Counted from the stretch's first letter, positions 1-10,380 are shown. The stretch: DNA of 40,237 bases from Terriglobia bacterium (GCA_020072805.1 JAIQGC010000049.1:1-40237), one strand, 5' to 3'. A program made the numbers and translations. Notes: generated from the letters alone by a model not told the origin.

Positions 1-2
1 GT

Positions 3-131
3 GCTGGCGCGCTCTCCTCGCGACTGGGGGATCGCGTGCGCCAGAAAGAAGGATTGTCTTATACCGTTGGCTCCAGCCTGACCGTCTCGTCGTTCGACCA
101 GCGCGCGACCCTCACCGCCATGGCCATCTGC
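3..131 (+). pseudogene. M16 zinc-peptidase C-terminal fragment fused to gyrB
   Basis: The reading frame that enters from the left edge reads [20 protein letters not shown], then [19 protein letters not shown]. This matches the C-terminal half of M16 (insulinase/pitrilysin-type) zinc peptidases, which carry '[17 protein letters not shown]' followed by '...YAIC(A/N)PQN'. It does not match the GyrB TOPRIM sequence that should precede '[16 protein letters not shown]'. At about base 131/132 the frame passes without a stop into genuine gyrB. The fragment holds no catalytic HxxEH motif, because that lies in the missing N-terminal part. The family assignment is by recognition of the motif. I infer an assembly chimera or deletion junction, not a functional fusion. 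Confidence 0.65.
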
Positions 132-959
132 ATGAAGGAGCTGATCGAACGCGGGCACGTCTATATCGCGCAGCCGCCGCTCTATCGCGTCAAGCGCGGC
201 AAGACCGAAAAATACATTCGCGACGAGCGCGACTTCGCCCGCGAACTCATGAAGCGCGCCACCGAAGACCACGTCGTCAAGGCCAAGGAAGGCGTGAACC
301 TCGAAGGCCCGCGCCTCACCTCTTTCCTCCTCAACGTGCAGGAGTACGAAGCCGCCGCCCTCAAGCTCGGCCGCCGCCTGCGCGAACACGCCCTCGTCGA
401 GTTGCTGGCTGAAAGCGGCCTCGAGAAAAAGACCGACTTCGAGGACAAAAAGGGCCTGGAAAAACTCCTCAAGCAGGTGGAAAAGTCCAAGCTAAAGCTC
501 GAAGGGAAAATCGTTTTTGACGAAGAACACAGCCTCTACGAAATTCAGTTTGGCCCGCCGCACAGCCAGAAGATCAACTGGGCCGTGGTCTCCACCGCCG
601 AATACAAGCGCCTGCGCGCCCTCGCCAAGCAGATCGAGGAGTTCAACCACCCGCCCTTCACCGTGGCCCGCAACGGAGACAAGGTCACCAAGGAAAAAGC
701 CACCGATGTGCTCGACTACGTCGTGGAGGACGCCAAGAAAGATTTCACCATCACCCGCTTCAAGGGCCTGGGCGAAATGAACGCCGAACAGCTCTGGGAC
801 ACCACCATGAACGCCGAAACACGCACCCTGCTGCAGGTCAAGCTGGAAGACGCCGTCGCCGCCGAGGATATTTTCACCACGCTCATGGGCGAAAACGTCG
901 AAGCGCGCCGCAAGTTCATCGAGGAAAACGCCCTCGAAGTCGTCAACCTGGATATTTAG
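132..959 (+). CDS. gyrB: DNA gyrase subunit B, C-terminal part only
   Basis: This is the tail of the ATP-driven gyrase subunit that pairs with GyrA to introduce negative supercoils. The 275 visible residues begin at [20 protein letters not shown], inside the TOPRIM domain. They continue through a long Lys/Glu-rich insertion, as in proteobacterial-type GyrB, to the conserved end ([13 protein letters not shown], then [13 protein letters not shown]). The GHKL ATPase, the transducer and the TOPRIM EGDSA and DxD motifs are absent. They are replaced upstream by an M16-peptidase-like frame that reads in without a stop, so this copy cannot be a working gyrB as written. gyrA follows after one small gene, a common gyrB-gyrA arrangement. 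The identity of the tail is very secure. The true 5' end is unknown. Confidence 0.95.
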   Translation: MKELIERGHVYIAQPPLYRVKRGKTEKYIRDERDFARELMKRATEDHVVKAKEGVNLEGPRLTSFLLNVQEYEAAALKLGRRLREHALVELLAESGLEKKTDFEDKKGLEKLLKQVEKSKLKLEGKIVFDEEHSLYEIQFGPPHSQKINWAVVSTAEYKRLRALAKQIEEFNHPPFTVARNGDKVTKEKATDVLDYVVEDAKKDFTITRFKGLGEMNAEQLWDTTMNAETRTLLQVKLEDAVAAEDIFTTLMGENVEARRKFIEENALEVVNLDI

Positions 960-984
960 CGGGTCCGCGGGGCGGAGCGGAGAA

Positions 985-1236
985 ATGCTTTACCAGTTGG
1001 GCTGGACAACTGAGCCGGGCCTGCGCGGATTGAGCTGCGGCGAATTCCGCGCCACGCCCACAACCGCGCCGGATAACCAGCGCGGCGTGGCGGTTGAATT
1101 TGCAAGCCAAGCGGAGCGAGACGCGTTCCTGCGGCAACTGGAAGAGCAGTTCGCCGCGCGGCGCTTCACCAACGCCGCCGACGCCTTCGACACGGTCAAG
1201 GCGTATGTTTTAGAGCACTCGGGTAAGAAAGTTTAA
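985..1236 (+). CDS. Small hypothetical protein between gyrB and gyrA
   Basis: An 83-residue reading frame lies in the gap between the two gyrase genes. The start ATG is preceded by GGAGCGGAGAA, an acceptable ribosome binding site, and third codon positions are GC-rich as in the neighbours. No signal peptide or membrane segment is visible. The C-terminal half ([18 protein letters not shown]...[10 protein letters not shown]) is predicted to be helical and charged. I do not recognise a family. Two antisense frames overlap it but have no better signals. Its position suggests cotranscription with gyrase, but no function can be inferred. Confidence 0.6.
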   Translation: MLYQLGWTTEPGLRGLSCGEFRATPTTAPDNQRGVAVEFASQAERDAFLRQLEEQFAARRFTNAADAFDTVKAYVLEHSGKKV

Positions 1237-1259
1237 GTCAACGACGAGCACGAGGAACA

Positions 1260-3890
<2,631 letters not shown>

Positions 3891-4051
3891 CGGCGCGCTG
3901 CGGAATCCGCTAAAGTGTCTGCCGGATGCGGCGCTCCAGCGATGGGGCGTTGCTTCCGGCAGCGTTATTTTCGCGGTTGGAAAATGTTCCGCATCGCACG
4001 CAGATCCGCGAAGCGCGCCGCGCTCAGGAACGCACTAGAAACGAGGCCCCG

Positions 4052-4498
4052 ATGAGCCAAGAAGAGTTGGGAAGCCTGCTCAGCGCGCTGCTCCCATTCG
4101 CCCAGCAGAAATTGACTGAAAACGGCTCCTTCGCGCCCTTCGCCGGCACCGTGGACGCCCAGGGCCAGGTACGCGGCTTCGCCCCCAAGCCCGAAGCCGA
4201 ACACATGCCCCGGGGCGAGATGGTCGAGCTGCTGGAGGCCAGTCTGCGCGAATCCGCGCAGCGCGGCGAGTGCCGCGCCACCGCCGTCTGCTGCGACGTG
4301 CGCGTGGCCCGCGAATCCGAGGGAGAAAAGATCGACGCCATCGCCCTCTCCATGGAATCCGCCGACGGAACCTCCCTCGAATGTTTTCTGCCCTACAAGA
4401 AGCTGGAATCCGGCGAGTACGAATACGCCGACGTTTTCGGCGGTCCCGCTCCCGCGCGCATCTTCCTTCCCGCCGCCCCGGCGGCACCCTCCGAATAG
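4052..4498 (+). CDS. Conserved hypothetical protein
   Basis: A 148-residue soluble protein beginning MSQEELGSLL. The frame stays open for a further 42 codons upstream. I prefer the internal ATG because it follows a GAGG motif and because the upstream residues are low-complexity and Arg-rich. The middle contains GECRATAVCCDVRVA and a strand-rich core ending ECFLPYKKLESGEYEYADVF. There is no signal peptide or membrane helix, and no catalytic motif that I recognise. It lies 160 bases behind gyrA and may be a separate transcription unit. Its function is unknown. Confidence 0.75.
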   Translation: MSQEELGSLLSALLPFAQQKLTENGSFAPFAGTVDAQGQVRGFAPKPEAEHMPRGEMVELLEASLRESAQRGECRATAVCCDVRVARESEGEKIDAIALSMESADGTSLECFLPYKKLESGEYEYADVFGGPAPARIFLPAAPAAPSE

Positions 4499-4592
4499 GT
4501 CCATTCCGATGGACTTTCCTGCAGGTTGACGTTTTGGGATAGCCCTGCGCCTCCCGCGCGAATTTCCTCTCCTCGCCGGGTACAATCAAAGG

Positions 4593-4997
4593 ATGCCGAA
4601 GAAGAAAACCACGAAGTCCGCCGCAAAACCGAAGAAATCGAAGAAACCGGCCCGTTCGAAGAGCCCCGCTGCCCCGCAATGGAAGCCCTTCACCATTTCG
4701 CAGGAGAGCGTCATGCTGCTGGTGATCCTGCACGCGCGTCCGGGCAAGGAAATAGAACTGGAAAGGGAACTGCGCGCCTTGATCGTGCCCACGCGCCAGG
4801 AAGAAGGCTGCCTGCGCTACAGCCTCTACGGCGCCCCCGAGGGCGGTGCAATCGGCACCTTTCTCTTTTACGAAGTCTGGCGCACCCGCGAAGCGCACAC
4901 GCTCCATACGCAGACGCCGCACTTTAAGCGCTTTTCCGAACGCAAGGATGAACTCGTGGAAGCCCGCGACTCCGCCTTCTGGAAGCAGATCGCATAA
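4593..4997 (+). CDS. Antibiotic biosynthesis monooxygenase (ABM/YgiN-like) family protein
   Basis: A 134-residue protein. Residues about 38-134 form a dimeric alpha/beta-barrel ABM domain: LLVILHARPGKEIELERELRA, then a CLRYSLY segment, FLFYEVWRTREAHTLHTQTPHFKRF and a short C-terminal helix. Proteins of this fold include quinol monooxygenases and haem-degrading enzymes, and many have no known substrate. The first 30 residues are an unusual Lys/Ala/Pro-rich tail (MPKKKTTKSAAKPKK...) that looks disordered and may bind nucleic acid or surfaces. A shorter start at the ATG of VMLLVIL would remove the tail. The next gene converges from the other strand only 15 bases away. The reaction is not predictable from sequence. 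Confidence 0.85.
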   Translation: MPKKKTTKSAAKPKKSKKPARSKSPAAPQWKPFTISQESVMLLVILHARPGKEIELERELRALIVPTRQEEGCLRYSLYGAPEGGAIGTFLFYEVWRTREAHTLHTQTPHFKRFSERKDELVEARDSAFWKQIA

Positions 4998-5012
4998 TAT
5001 CGGACGGGAAAC

Positions 5013-6167
5013 TTATTCCGGCGACGCCAGATAATACCCCGGCCGCGAACGCACGCTGAGATTCGGCCGCCGCACGCGCACTTCGATCTCGTGATAGCCG
5101 AACTCTCCGCTGCCCGTGGGCGTGTAGCTGAGCGCATACTGCGCATGCAACTCCCCGCCAATCTCATCAATAGCCTTCTCGATGGAAGCGTCGCGGAACG
5201 TGCGCACGTGCATCCCGCCGGTGCCCGCCGCGGCCACTTCCAGCGCGTGGTCCTTCACCTCGTGCTGGATGTGCTGCACAATCCACGCCGCCAGCGCCAG
5301 CAGATCGATGTTTCCCCCGTTGTACTGCGGATCGCTCGTCGGCGTGGGCACGGTCCCCGGCCGCGGCGGCAGCGGATATGTTCCCGGCGGCGCGATCGTG
5401 GGCGCCGTGGTGCGCGGCTCGGCCTGCAGTTCCGCCCGCGTCGTGGAAAGCCCCACGCTGTAAATCGTCACGTTGGCCAGTTGCGCCTGCCGCAGCACTT
5501 CGCCCAGCGCCGCCGCGCTGCCCTTGTCCGCCGCTTCGGACACCACAATCAGCACCCGCCGCCGCGTTCCCGCCCCGCTCGGCGCTTCCGGACGGCTGGT
5601 CAGCATCTCCACGCCGGCGGCCATCGCGTCATACAGCTTTGTGCCGGAAGTTCCTTGCTTGATCTCTGCGATGGTTTTTTCAATGGCCGCGGCGTCGGAA
5701 GAAAATTCCAGCCGCTTCTCAATCGTATCGTTGAAAGTGACCACCGCCGCTTCGCCCGAGGGCCCCATCACCTGCTGCGTAAAAAGAATTCCCGTCTTGC
5801 GCAGCTCCGGAATCATCGGCTCGATCCGCGAGCTGGTCTCCAGCAGGATCACCACCGACAGCGGATCGCCGCCCAGATCAAAGTGCGTGATGCGCTGCTC
5901 GGTCCCGTTATCGAAGATGCGGAACTCTTCCTGCGCGACGTTGTGCAGCATCTGTCCGCTGGCATCGCGCACGGTTACCGGCGTCGTCACCAGCCGCACT
6001 TCCTTCTTGATGGCAGCCCCGCTTTCCTTCGGCGGCTCCTGAATTGCCACGCCCGGCCGGGGCGGCAGCGGCCCCGCGGGCGCCTGCGCAAAAACACGGT
6101 TAGTCATTGTAAATAAAAGAGTTATCGCAGCAAGGAGAGACGCAACGGCAGGTTTTAGATTTCGCAT
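5013..6167 (-). CDS. VWFA-related secreted protein (TIGR03436 type)
   Basis: A 384-residue exported protein. The start ATG is chosen because it follows an AGGGGAG ribosome binding site and opens a clear signal peptide (MRNLKPAVASLLAAITLLFT...VFA|QAP). An upstream extension of 100 codons lacks both. After a Pro-rich linker comes an Ig-like strand region (VRLVTTPVTVRDASGQMLHN) and then a von Willebrand A fold: VVILLETSS, GEAAVVTFND, GTSGTKLYDAM and RRRVLIVVSEAAD. The usual MIDAS DxSxS reads ETSSR here, so metal binding may be altered. The family is strongly expanded in Acidobacteriota. Its role is not established but is probably protein-protein interaction in the periplasm or at the surface. 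It is divergent from the next gene, with about 105 bases between them. Confidence 0.88.
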   Translation of the reverse strand: MRNLKPAVASLLAAITLLFTMTNRVFAQAPAGPLPPRPGVAIQEPPKESGAAIKKEVRLVTTPVTVRDASGQMLHNVAQEEFRIFDNGTEQRITHFDLGGDPLSVVILLETSSRIEPMIPELRKTGILFTQQVMGPSGEAAVVTFNDTIEKRLEFSSDAAAIEKTIAEIKQGTSGTKLYDAMAAGVEMLTSRPEAPSGAGTRRRVLIVVSEAADKGSAAALGEVLRQAQLANVTIYSVGLSTTRAELQAEPRTTAPTIAPPGTYPLPPRPGTVPTPTSDPQYNGGNIDLLALAAWIVQHIQHEVKDHALEVAAAGTGGMHVRTFRDASIEKAIDEIGGELHAQYALSYTPTGSGEFGYHEIEVRVRRPNLSVRSRPGYYLASPE

Positions 6168-6272
6168 GAATGGCTCCCCTATATCCAATTGGACGCACCC
6201 GCCCCCACAAACGTTGCTGTCTTTCGCCGCTCTTCCTAGAATGAAGGTCCGCGCAACAGGGGGAGCAACAAC

Positions 6273-7151
6273 ATGCCCGCAAAGCAACGCAAGCCGAAAC
6301 CGACGCACGCACCACCGGCCCCGCACGAAGACCAGCATTTTCTGGACAGTACGCCCGCTCGTCCCATCCGCATTCTCGGCGAGTATCTGCATCCCCTCGT
6401 CCAGCTCAAGAAGGAAGGCATCGGCGACACCATCGTGATGTTTGGTTCGGCGCGCATCGAATCCCACGAAACCGCGCAGGGCCGCGTGACCCGGCTAAAA
6501 AATGTGCGCGAGGCCAAACTCTCCGCGCCCGCGCGGGCCAAACACCGCGCCGAATTGCGTCACGCCAAAAGCGCCCTGGAAATGTCCCGCTACTATGAAG
6601 AAGCGCGCCAGCTCTCCCACAAGATCACCACCTGGTCGCTCACCCTCGGCCCCCGCCCGCGCCGCTTCGTCATCTGCTCCGGCGGCGGCCCCGGAATCAT
6701 GGAAGCCGCCAACCGCGGCGCCATCGAAGCCGGCGGCAAGAGCATGGGCCTGTCCATCGAACTGCCTCACGAGCAATTCTCCAACGGCTATATCAGCCCC
6801 GAGCTGAGCTTCAATTTCCATTATTTCTTCATGCGCAAACTGTGGTTCGCGCAGATCGCCAAAGCCCTCATCGTTTTCCCCGGCGGTTTCGGCACCATGG
6901 ACGAACTCTGGGAAATGCTCACTCTTCTCCAGACCGGCAAACTACCCCGCCACAACCTGGTGCTCATCTACGGCCGCAAATACTGGAATGAAGTCATGAA
7001 CTGGAAGGCCTTCGAGCGCTGGGGCATGATCCGCGAGGAGGAATACAAGCTCCTCCAGTTCGCCGACACCGTGGACGAGGCCTTCGATACAATCCGCGCC
7101 GGCCTCGAAAAATATCACATGCACCTGGACTCTTTCCTCCAGGCCTACTAG
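6273..7151 (+). CDS. LOG family (TIGR00730-type) Rossmann-fold protein
   Basis: A 292-residue cytosolic protein with both LOG/'lysine decarboxylase-like' signatures: SGGGPGIMEAANRG at 136-149 and PGGFGTMDE at 203-211. Characterised members are cytokinin-activating phosphoribohydrolases that release ribose 5-phosphate from nucleoside monophosphates. Bacterial paralogues may instead act on other nucleotides. The N-terminal 120 residues, including a long charged helix region, are an extension relative to the short LOG proteins and resemble the larger bacterial PpnN-like architecture. The start ATG lies behind AGGGGGAGC. The FNFHYFFMRK stretch is conserved in the larger subfamily. The substrate is not assignable from sequence. 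Confidence 0.9.
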   Translation: MPAKQRKPKPTHAPPAPHEDQHFLDSTPARPIRILGEYLHPLVQLKKEGIGDTIVMFGSARIESHETAQGRVTRLKNVREAKLSAPARAKHRAELRHAKSALEMSRYYEEARQLSHKITTWSLTLGPRPRRFVICSGGGPGIMEAANRGAIEAGGKSMGLSIELPHEQFSNGYISPELSFNFHYFFMRKLWFAQIAKALIVFPGGFGTMDELWEMLTLLQTGKLPRHNLVLIYGRKYWNEVMNWKAFERWGMIREEEYKLLQFADTVDEAFDTIRAGLEKYHMHLDSFLQAY

Positions 7152-7165
7152 CCCGGCTGTCACGA

Positions 7166-7191
7166 CGTAGGGGCGGGGCTTGCCCCGCCCG
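7166..7191. repeat. GC-rich intergenic hairpin repeat
   Basis: The sequence GTAGGGGCGGGGC-TT-GCCCCGCCC forms a near-perfect hairpin just behind the LOG gene stop. A close copy (GGGCGGAGC-TT-GCTCCGCCC, also preceded by CGTAG) lies at 15939-15964 behind another plus-strand gene. It belongs to a dispersed palindromic class seen several times in this window. There is no U-tract, so intrinsic termination is unlikely. Confidence 0.7.
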
Positions 7192-7349
7192 CGGCCCCAG
7201 CAGGACAATTACCCGCTCCATTGTTCGCCTCGCAATGTAGTCTTAATTTCAGCCAGAAAAATCCCGCGCAACTTTTCCGCGCTCCCCGTGTTTTATCGGG
7301 CAGGCCTTCCCCCCAGCCCAGCGCGGAGGGAATCGCCGGGGAGGAAGAA

Positions 7350-7670
7350 ATGCCGTCATCCAGCATCTTCAAGGGAAAACTTTTTGGGAAGGCGTTTGCG
7401 GCCACGGCGGTGCTGTCAGGCGTTCTGCTTTTTGCCGGAGCACCGGGCGCCGCTGCCCATGGCTCGGAGAAATGCCGCGGGAAAATCGCCCGCGCCGAAT
7501 GGAAGCTCGATGAAGCCATCGAGCATCACGGCTTCTATAGCCGCCAGGCCGAGCACCAGCGCCACGAACTGCGCGAAGCCCAGGACCGCTGCCGCTACGA
7601 ATCCTCCCGGCGCGACCGCCGTTACCGCGACTTCGACCATGATCGCGACCACGACGGAGATCGCGACTAA
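7350..7670 (+). CDS. Small secreted charged protein
   Basis: A 106-residue protein with a signal peptide (MPSSSIFKGKLFGKAFAATA...GAAAHG). The mature part begins GSEKCRGKIARAEWKLDEAIEHHG and continues as a charged helix (RQAEHQRHELREAQDRCRYESSRR). The two cysteines could pair. The C-terminal tail is an Arg/Asp/His repeat (RDFDHDRDHDGDRD) of a type often involved in divalent cation binding or simply disordered. The start is set by GAGGAAGAA eight bases before ATG and by the signal peptide; 43 upstream codons are open but meaningless. It is followed by a strong bidirectional terminator. No family is recognised. Confidence 0.75.
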   Translation: MPSSSIFKGKLFGKAFAATAVLSGVLLFAGAPGAAAHGSEKCRGKIARAEWKLDEAIEHHGFYSRQAEHQRHELREAQDRCRYESSRRDRRYRDFDHDRDHDGDRD

Positions 7671-7696
7671 ACTCTGCTTCTCCGCAAAATAAAAAT

Positions 7697-7737
7697 CGGG
7701 CGTCCCGCTCCAAATGCAGGGACGCCCGTTCTTTTTT
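7697..7737. terminator. Bidirectional Rho-independent terminator
   Basis: A perfect 10-base-pair stem (CGGGCGTCCC / GGGACGCCCG) with a 12-base loop is followed on the plus strand by TTCTTTTTT. On the minus strand the same hairpin is followed by ATTTTTATTTT. It sits between two convergent genes, the small secreted protein and the zinc-ribbon protein, and should stop transcripts from both sides. Confidence 0.9.
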
Positions 7738-7758
7738 CAATGAGTTTCCCGCAAACGC

Positions 7759-8073
7759 TTAGTGCGAGGCCCCGGCCAGCTCTTCGGAGAACACCGCTTC
7801 GAATCTCCGCGCTTCTTCCTGGTCGTGCAGCATCACCACCGGCGCAATCCGCACATACGTGCGGCAAGCTCCGCACTGCACCACTTCGCCCTGCTCATCC
7901 TGCAAAAATCCGTCCACGAAGTGATACAGCGCCCGCTCGCGCCGCGCCGTGCGCATTCCCTGCGCTGCGCAGTTCGGGCAGGTAAACTCAATCTTGTCTT
8001 CCTGAGGATCGCGGTTCAGCGCCGCCCATCCCGTGCGGCGAACTCCCACCGCCTCTTTATACTGCCGGCTCAT
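7759..8073 (-). CDS. Zinc-ribbon-like small protein
   Basis: A 104-residue soluble protein with two CxxC knuckles, CPNC (C32, C35) and CGAC (C67, C70), about 31 residues apart. This fits a zinc ribbon. Between them lies RRERALYHFVDGFLQDEQGEVVQ, and after them a strand and helix region. The start ATG (MSRQYKEAVG) is preceded by GGAAGGAGAAA, a clear ribosome binding site; an upstream extension of 17 codons has none. I do not recognise a named family. Zinc-ribbon proteins of this size may be transcription or translation accessory factors, but this is a guess. Its 3' end faces the bidirectional terminator. Confidence 0.75.
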   Translation of the reverse strand: MSRQYKEAVGVRRTGWAALNRDPQEDKIEFTCPNCAAQGMRTARRERALYHFVDGFLQDEQGEVVQCGACRTYVRIAPVVMLHDQEEARRFEAVFSEELAGASH

Positions 8074-8288
8074 AGAACTGTTTCTCCTTCCAGCCACTAC
8101 ACCCATTGAGATGCGCCCCGCCAAAAACCGGGTACATTAATTTAAGTGCTGTTTTATTAAGCACATACGGAATTCTGTCGCCCGATTGCCCTCTCCTGCT
8201 TTGTTACGCCTTGCCGGGGAACTTGTAACCTCACCCGGTGTCCAATGCAATGAGGACGCGCGCACCCTCACATCCCTGCGGACGCGGA

Positions 8289-8327
8289 GCCGGTCTCCGG
8301 GAGCCAAAGATCTCCCGGGGGGCCGGC
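8289..8327 (+). promoter_or_regulatory. Structured 5' leader hairpin before the TonB-domain gene
   Basis: The 302-base gap 8074-8375 holds no gene. It contains a strong two-part hairpin: GCCGG/CCGGC outside and CCGGGAG/CTCCCGG inside (8297-8303 with 8312-8318). The hairpin lies about 50 bases before the ribosome binding site GGAGGTGTGAG of the next gene. It is followed by GACGCAAAACC, which resembles one strand of the c-di-GMP-I motif, but the partner motif is missing. It may be a leader element or simply a stable hairpin. The rest of the gap shows only an AT-rich stretch near 8140-8165 that could hold promoters. Confidence 0.35.
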
Positions 8328-8375
8328 GACGCAAAACCAGCCGCCGCTCGCAGGCAATTCTTGTGGAGGTGTGAG

Positions 8376-9149
8376 ATGAGCGATTCCGTTTCCGAAAAAC
8401 GCGATTTGCAAAGCAGCATCGGTTCCCTGAGCGGCTGTCTGATGGAAGGCGACCCGGTCGAACGCGCCCGCGCCAACCGCCTGCGCCGCAAAGCCCTGGC
8501 TCTTTCGATTCTCTTGCAGGGCGTCGTCGTGGCTCTCGTCATTCTGGTGCCGCTGATCTGGGCCGGCGAACGGATCGCCTTTGCTGGTCCTCCGCCCCAT
8601 CCGATCTATGTCGTAAGCAGCGGCGTCCACCGCCCGCCGGACCAGCCGCGCCCCGAGCATCCGAACCAGCCTCATTTCTGCGCGATGTGCCCGCCAATCA
8701 CAATACGCCCGCTGCCGATTTCCCCGGAGCGCGCGTCTCGCGATGATGGCAGCGAAAATCAAGAACCGCTCCTCGGTTACGGTCCCGGCATTCCCGCCAT
8801 CGATGGCAGCATCCGGCTCCAAGGCAATTCCAGCCCAACTCCTCCGCCTTTGCCTTCGCAGCCTCTCAAGCGGATCAGCCGCCCCATCATCCAAGCCGCC
8901 ATCGTCAACCGCATCGAGCCAGTCTATCCCGCGCTGGCGCGCCAGTTGCACCGCCCGGGCCGCGTGGAACTCCGCGCCATCATCGCCACCGATGGAACCA
9001 TCCAATCCCTCGCGGTGATTTCCGGCGACCCGCTCTTCTACGCCTCCGCGCTCGATGCCGTCCGCCAGTGGCGCTACCGCCCCACCATCCTCAACGGCCA
9101 GGCCGTCGAGGTGGACACCACCATTAGCGTGATTTACCGCCTGCAATAG
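8376..9149 (+). CDS. TonB C-terminal-domain protein (energy transducer-like)
   Basis: A 257-residue inner-membrane anchored protein. After a basic cytosolic N-terminus there is one membrane helix at about residues 37-56 (ALSILLQGVVVALVILVPLI). A Pro-rich periplasmic linker follows, then a TonB_C domain over the last 90 residues (IEPVYPALARQLHRPGRVEL...DGTIQSLAVISGDPLF...AVRQWRYRPTILNG). TonB proteins couple the ExbBD proton-driven motor to outer-membrane receptors. Stand-alone TonB_C proteins without exbBD neighbours, as here, are numerous in Acidobacteriota and may serve other envelope functions. The linker contains an unusual HFCAMCPP pair of cysteines. The start is chosen from the GGAGGTGTGAG site directly upstream; 46 upstream codons are open without a site. 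Confidence 0.85.
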   Translation: MSDSVSEKRDLQSSIGSLSGCLMEGDPVERARANRLRRKALALSILLQGVVVALVILVPLIWAGERIAFAGPPPHPIYVVSSGVHRPPDQPRPEHPNQPHFCAMCPPITIRPLPISPERASRDDGSENQEPLLGYGPGIPAIDGSIRLQGNSSPTPPPLPSQPLKRISRPIIQAAIVNRIEPVYPALARQLHRPGRVELRAIIATDGTIQSLAVISGDPLFYASALDAVRQWRYRPTILNGQAVEVDTTISVIYRLQ

Positions 9150-9157
9150 AACGCCCC

Positions 9158-9197
9158 GCGGCGGCTTGCCAATTTCGCAGGCGGAGCAAGCCGCCGC
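9158..9197. repeat. 12-bp perfect intergenic inverted repeat
   Basis: GCGGCGGCTTGC (9158-9169) pairs perfectly with GCAAGCCGCCGC (9186-9197) around a 16-base loop. It lies in the gap between the convergent TonB-domain and YmdB-like genes, where it may protect or end transcripts. No proper U-tract follows on either strand, so I list it as a palindromic repeat of the same general class as those at 7166 and 15939. Confidence 0.6.
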
Positions 9198-9246
9198 TTC
9201 CAAAAAACGAAGCGCAACTCTGCAAATTAATTGTCCGGCAGGATTT

Positions 9247-10050
9247 TCAGTCGATGCGGAATCGCAGCCGTTCAATCGCCCGTGCCCGCAGCCGCCCGGC
9301 CGTGTTGCGCGGCCCTTCGTCGTCGGTTTCCACCAGCACCGCGTTCATCTGCACGTCGCCCGAGGCCACTTCGAATTTCGCCGGCATGCCGTAGAGAAAT
9401 CGCTGGATGATCGCTTCGCGGCCCATCCCGATCACGCCCTCGTGCGGGCCGGTCATGCCCACGTCAGTGATATACGCGGTGCCCTCCGGCAGCACGCGCT
9501 CGTCCGCCGTGGCCACGTGCGTGTGCGTGCCAACCACCGCCGTCACTCGCCCGTCCAGATACCACCCCATGGCCACTTTTTCGCTGGTCGTCTCCGCGTG
9601 CATGTCCACCAGCACGAATCCCACGTCCTCCGGCAGCTTGGCCAGCTCGCGGTCGGCCATGCGGAAGGGATCTTCAATCGGCGGCAGAAACACGCGCCCC
9701 TGCAAATTCAGCACGGCATACTTCGCGCCGTTCTTGGCCGTTCCGATGAACAGCCCGCCGCCCGGATTGCCCTCCGGGAAATTCGCAGGCCGCAGCAGCC
9801 GCGGCTCGTGCGGTATATGCTCGATAATTTCCCGCCGGTCCCAGCTGTGGTTGCCCCCGGTGACCACCTCGATGCCTGTCGAAAGCAGCTCTTCCGCGAT
9901 CCGCGGCGTAATCCCGAATCCCGAAGCGGAATTTTCTCCGTTGGCGATCACCAGATCAATCCGGCTCTGCGCCACAATATCCGCCAGCCGGTCGTGCACA
10001 ATCCGCCGCCCCGGTGAACCCACAATGTCGCCGATGAAAAGTACGCGCAT
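9247..10050 (-). CDS. ymdB: TIGR00282/YmdB family metallophosphoesterase
   Basis: A 267-residue cytosolic dimetal phosphodiesterase. The signature motifs are in order: GDIVGSPG (D8), ANGENSASGFG, GGNHSWD (GNHxWD), LVDMHAETTSEK and VVGTHTHVATAD. The Bacillus member YmdB hydrolyses 2',3'-cyclic AMP and affects biofilm and sporulation decisions. In many bacteria the gene follows rny (RNase Y), which is absent here. The start ATG (MRVLFIGDIVG) is fixed by the conserved first strand although the ribosome binding site is weak. It lies downstream, on the same strand, of the 6S-like RNA. Specific substrate in this organism is unknown. Full length and intact. Confidence 0.92.
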   Translation of the reverse strand: MRVLFIGDIVGSPGRRIVHDRLADIVAQSRIDLVIANGENSASGFGITPRIAEELLSTGIEVVTGGNHSWDRREIIEHIPHEPRLLRPANFPEGNPGGGLFIGTAKNGAKYAVLNLQGRVFLPPIEDPFRMADRELAKLPEDVGFVLVDMHAETTSEKVAMGWYLDGRVTAVVGTHTHVATADERVLPEGTAYITDVGMTGPHEGVIGMGREAIIQRFLYGMPAKFEVASGDVQMNAVLVETDDEGPRNTAGRLRARAIERLRFRID

Positions 10051-10149
10051 AAGAGAAGTTGTCAGTATTCAGTTTTCAGTTCTCAGTAAAACATTCCCTC
10101 AGTTCCGGCAAACCGCATTACTGGCAAAGGAAAACTGACCACAGAAAAC

Positions 10150-10330
10150 GATAAGGAGCAGACTGCTTGGCCGTGGGCAACTAAGTCGTGAACCTCTGGA
10201 TTAGGTGGGCGCCACGAGCCAGCCGTTAGGCTTTCCTGCCCCGCTCGCTTCCCGGTCTTTCCGGGACGCCAGCGGGACAGGCCGTGCACACAGGCTGGCT
10301 ATCCGCAGCTCCTCAGAGATTCATCATTGG
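10150..10330 (-). ncRNA. ssrS: 6S-like RNA (SsrS candidate)
   Basis: Read on the minus strand, the region begins near AATCTCTGAGG, similar to the start of proteobacterial 6S. Its ends close with GAGGAGC (10314-10308) paired to GCTCCTT (10159-10153). Inside, AGCCAGCC pairs with GGCTGGCT and supports a long terminal hairpin (CCTG/CAGG, CCCGCT/AGCGGG, CCCGG/CCGGG). The 3' side carries the CCACCT...AGGTTCACG segment typical of the 6S central-bubble strand. 6S RNA binds sigma-70 RNA polymerase in stationary phase. ssrS often neighbours zapA; here zapA is on the same strand but 5.7 kb away. The exact ends are uncertain: transcription could begin at about 10374 and be processed. Confidence 0.6.
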
Positions 10331-10380
10331 TTCAAACGACTTTCGTTCCCGCACCTGCTTCGAAGTACCGCTCCATCTCC

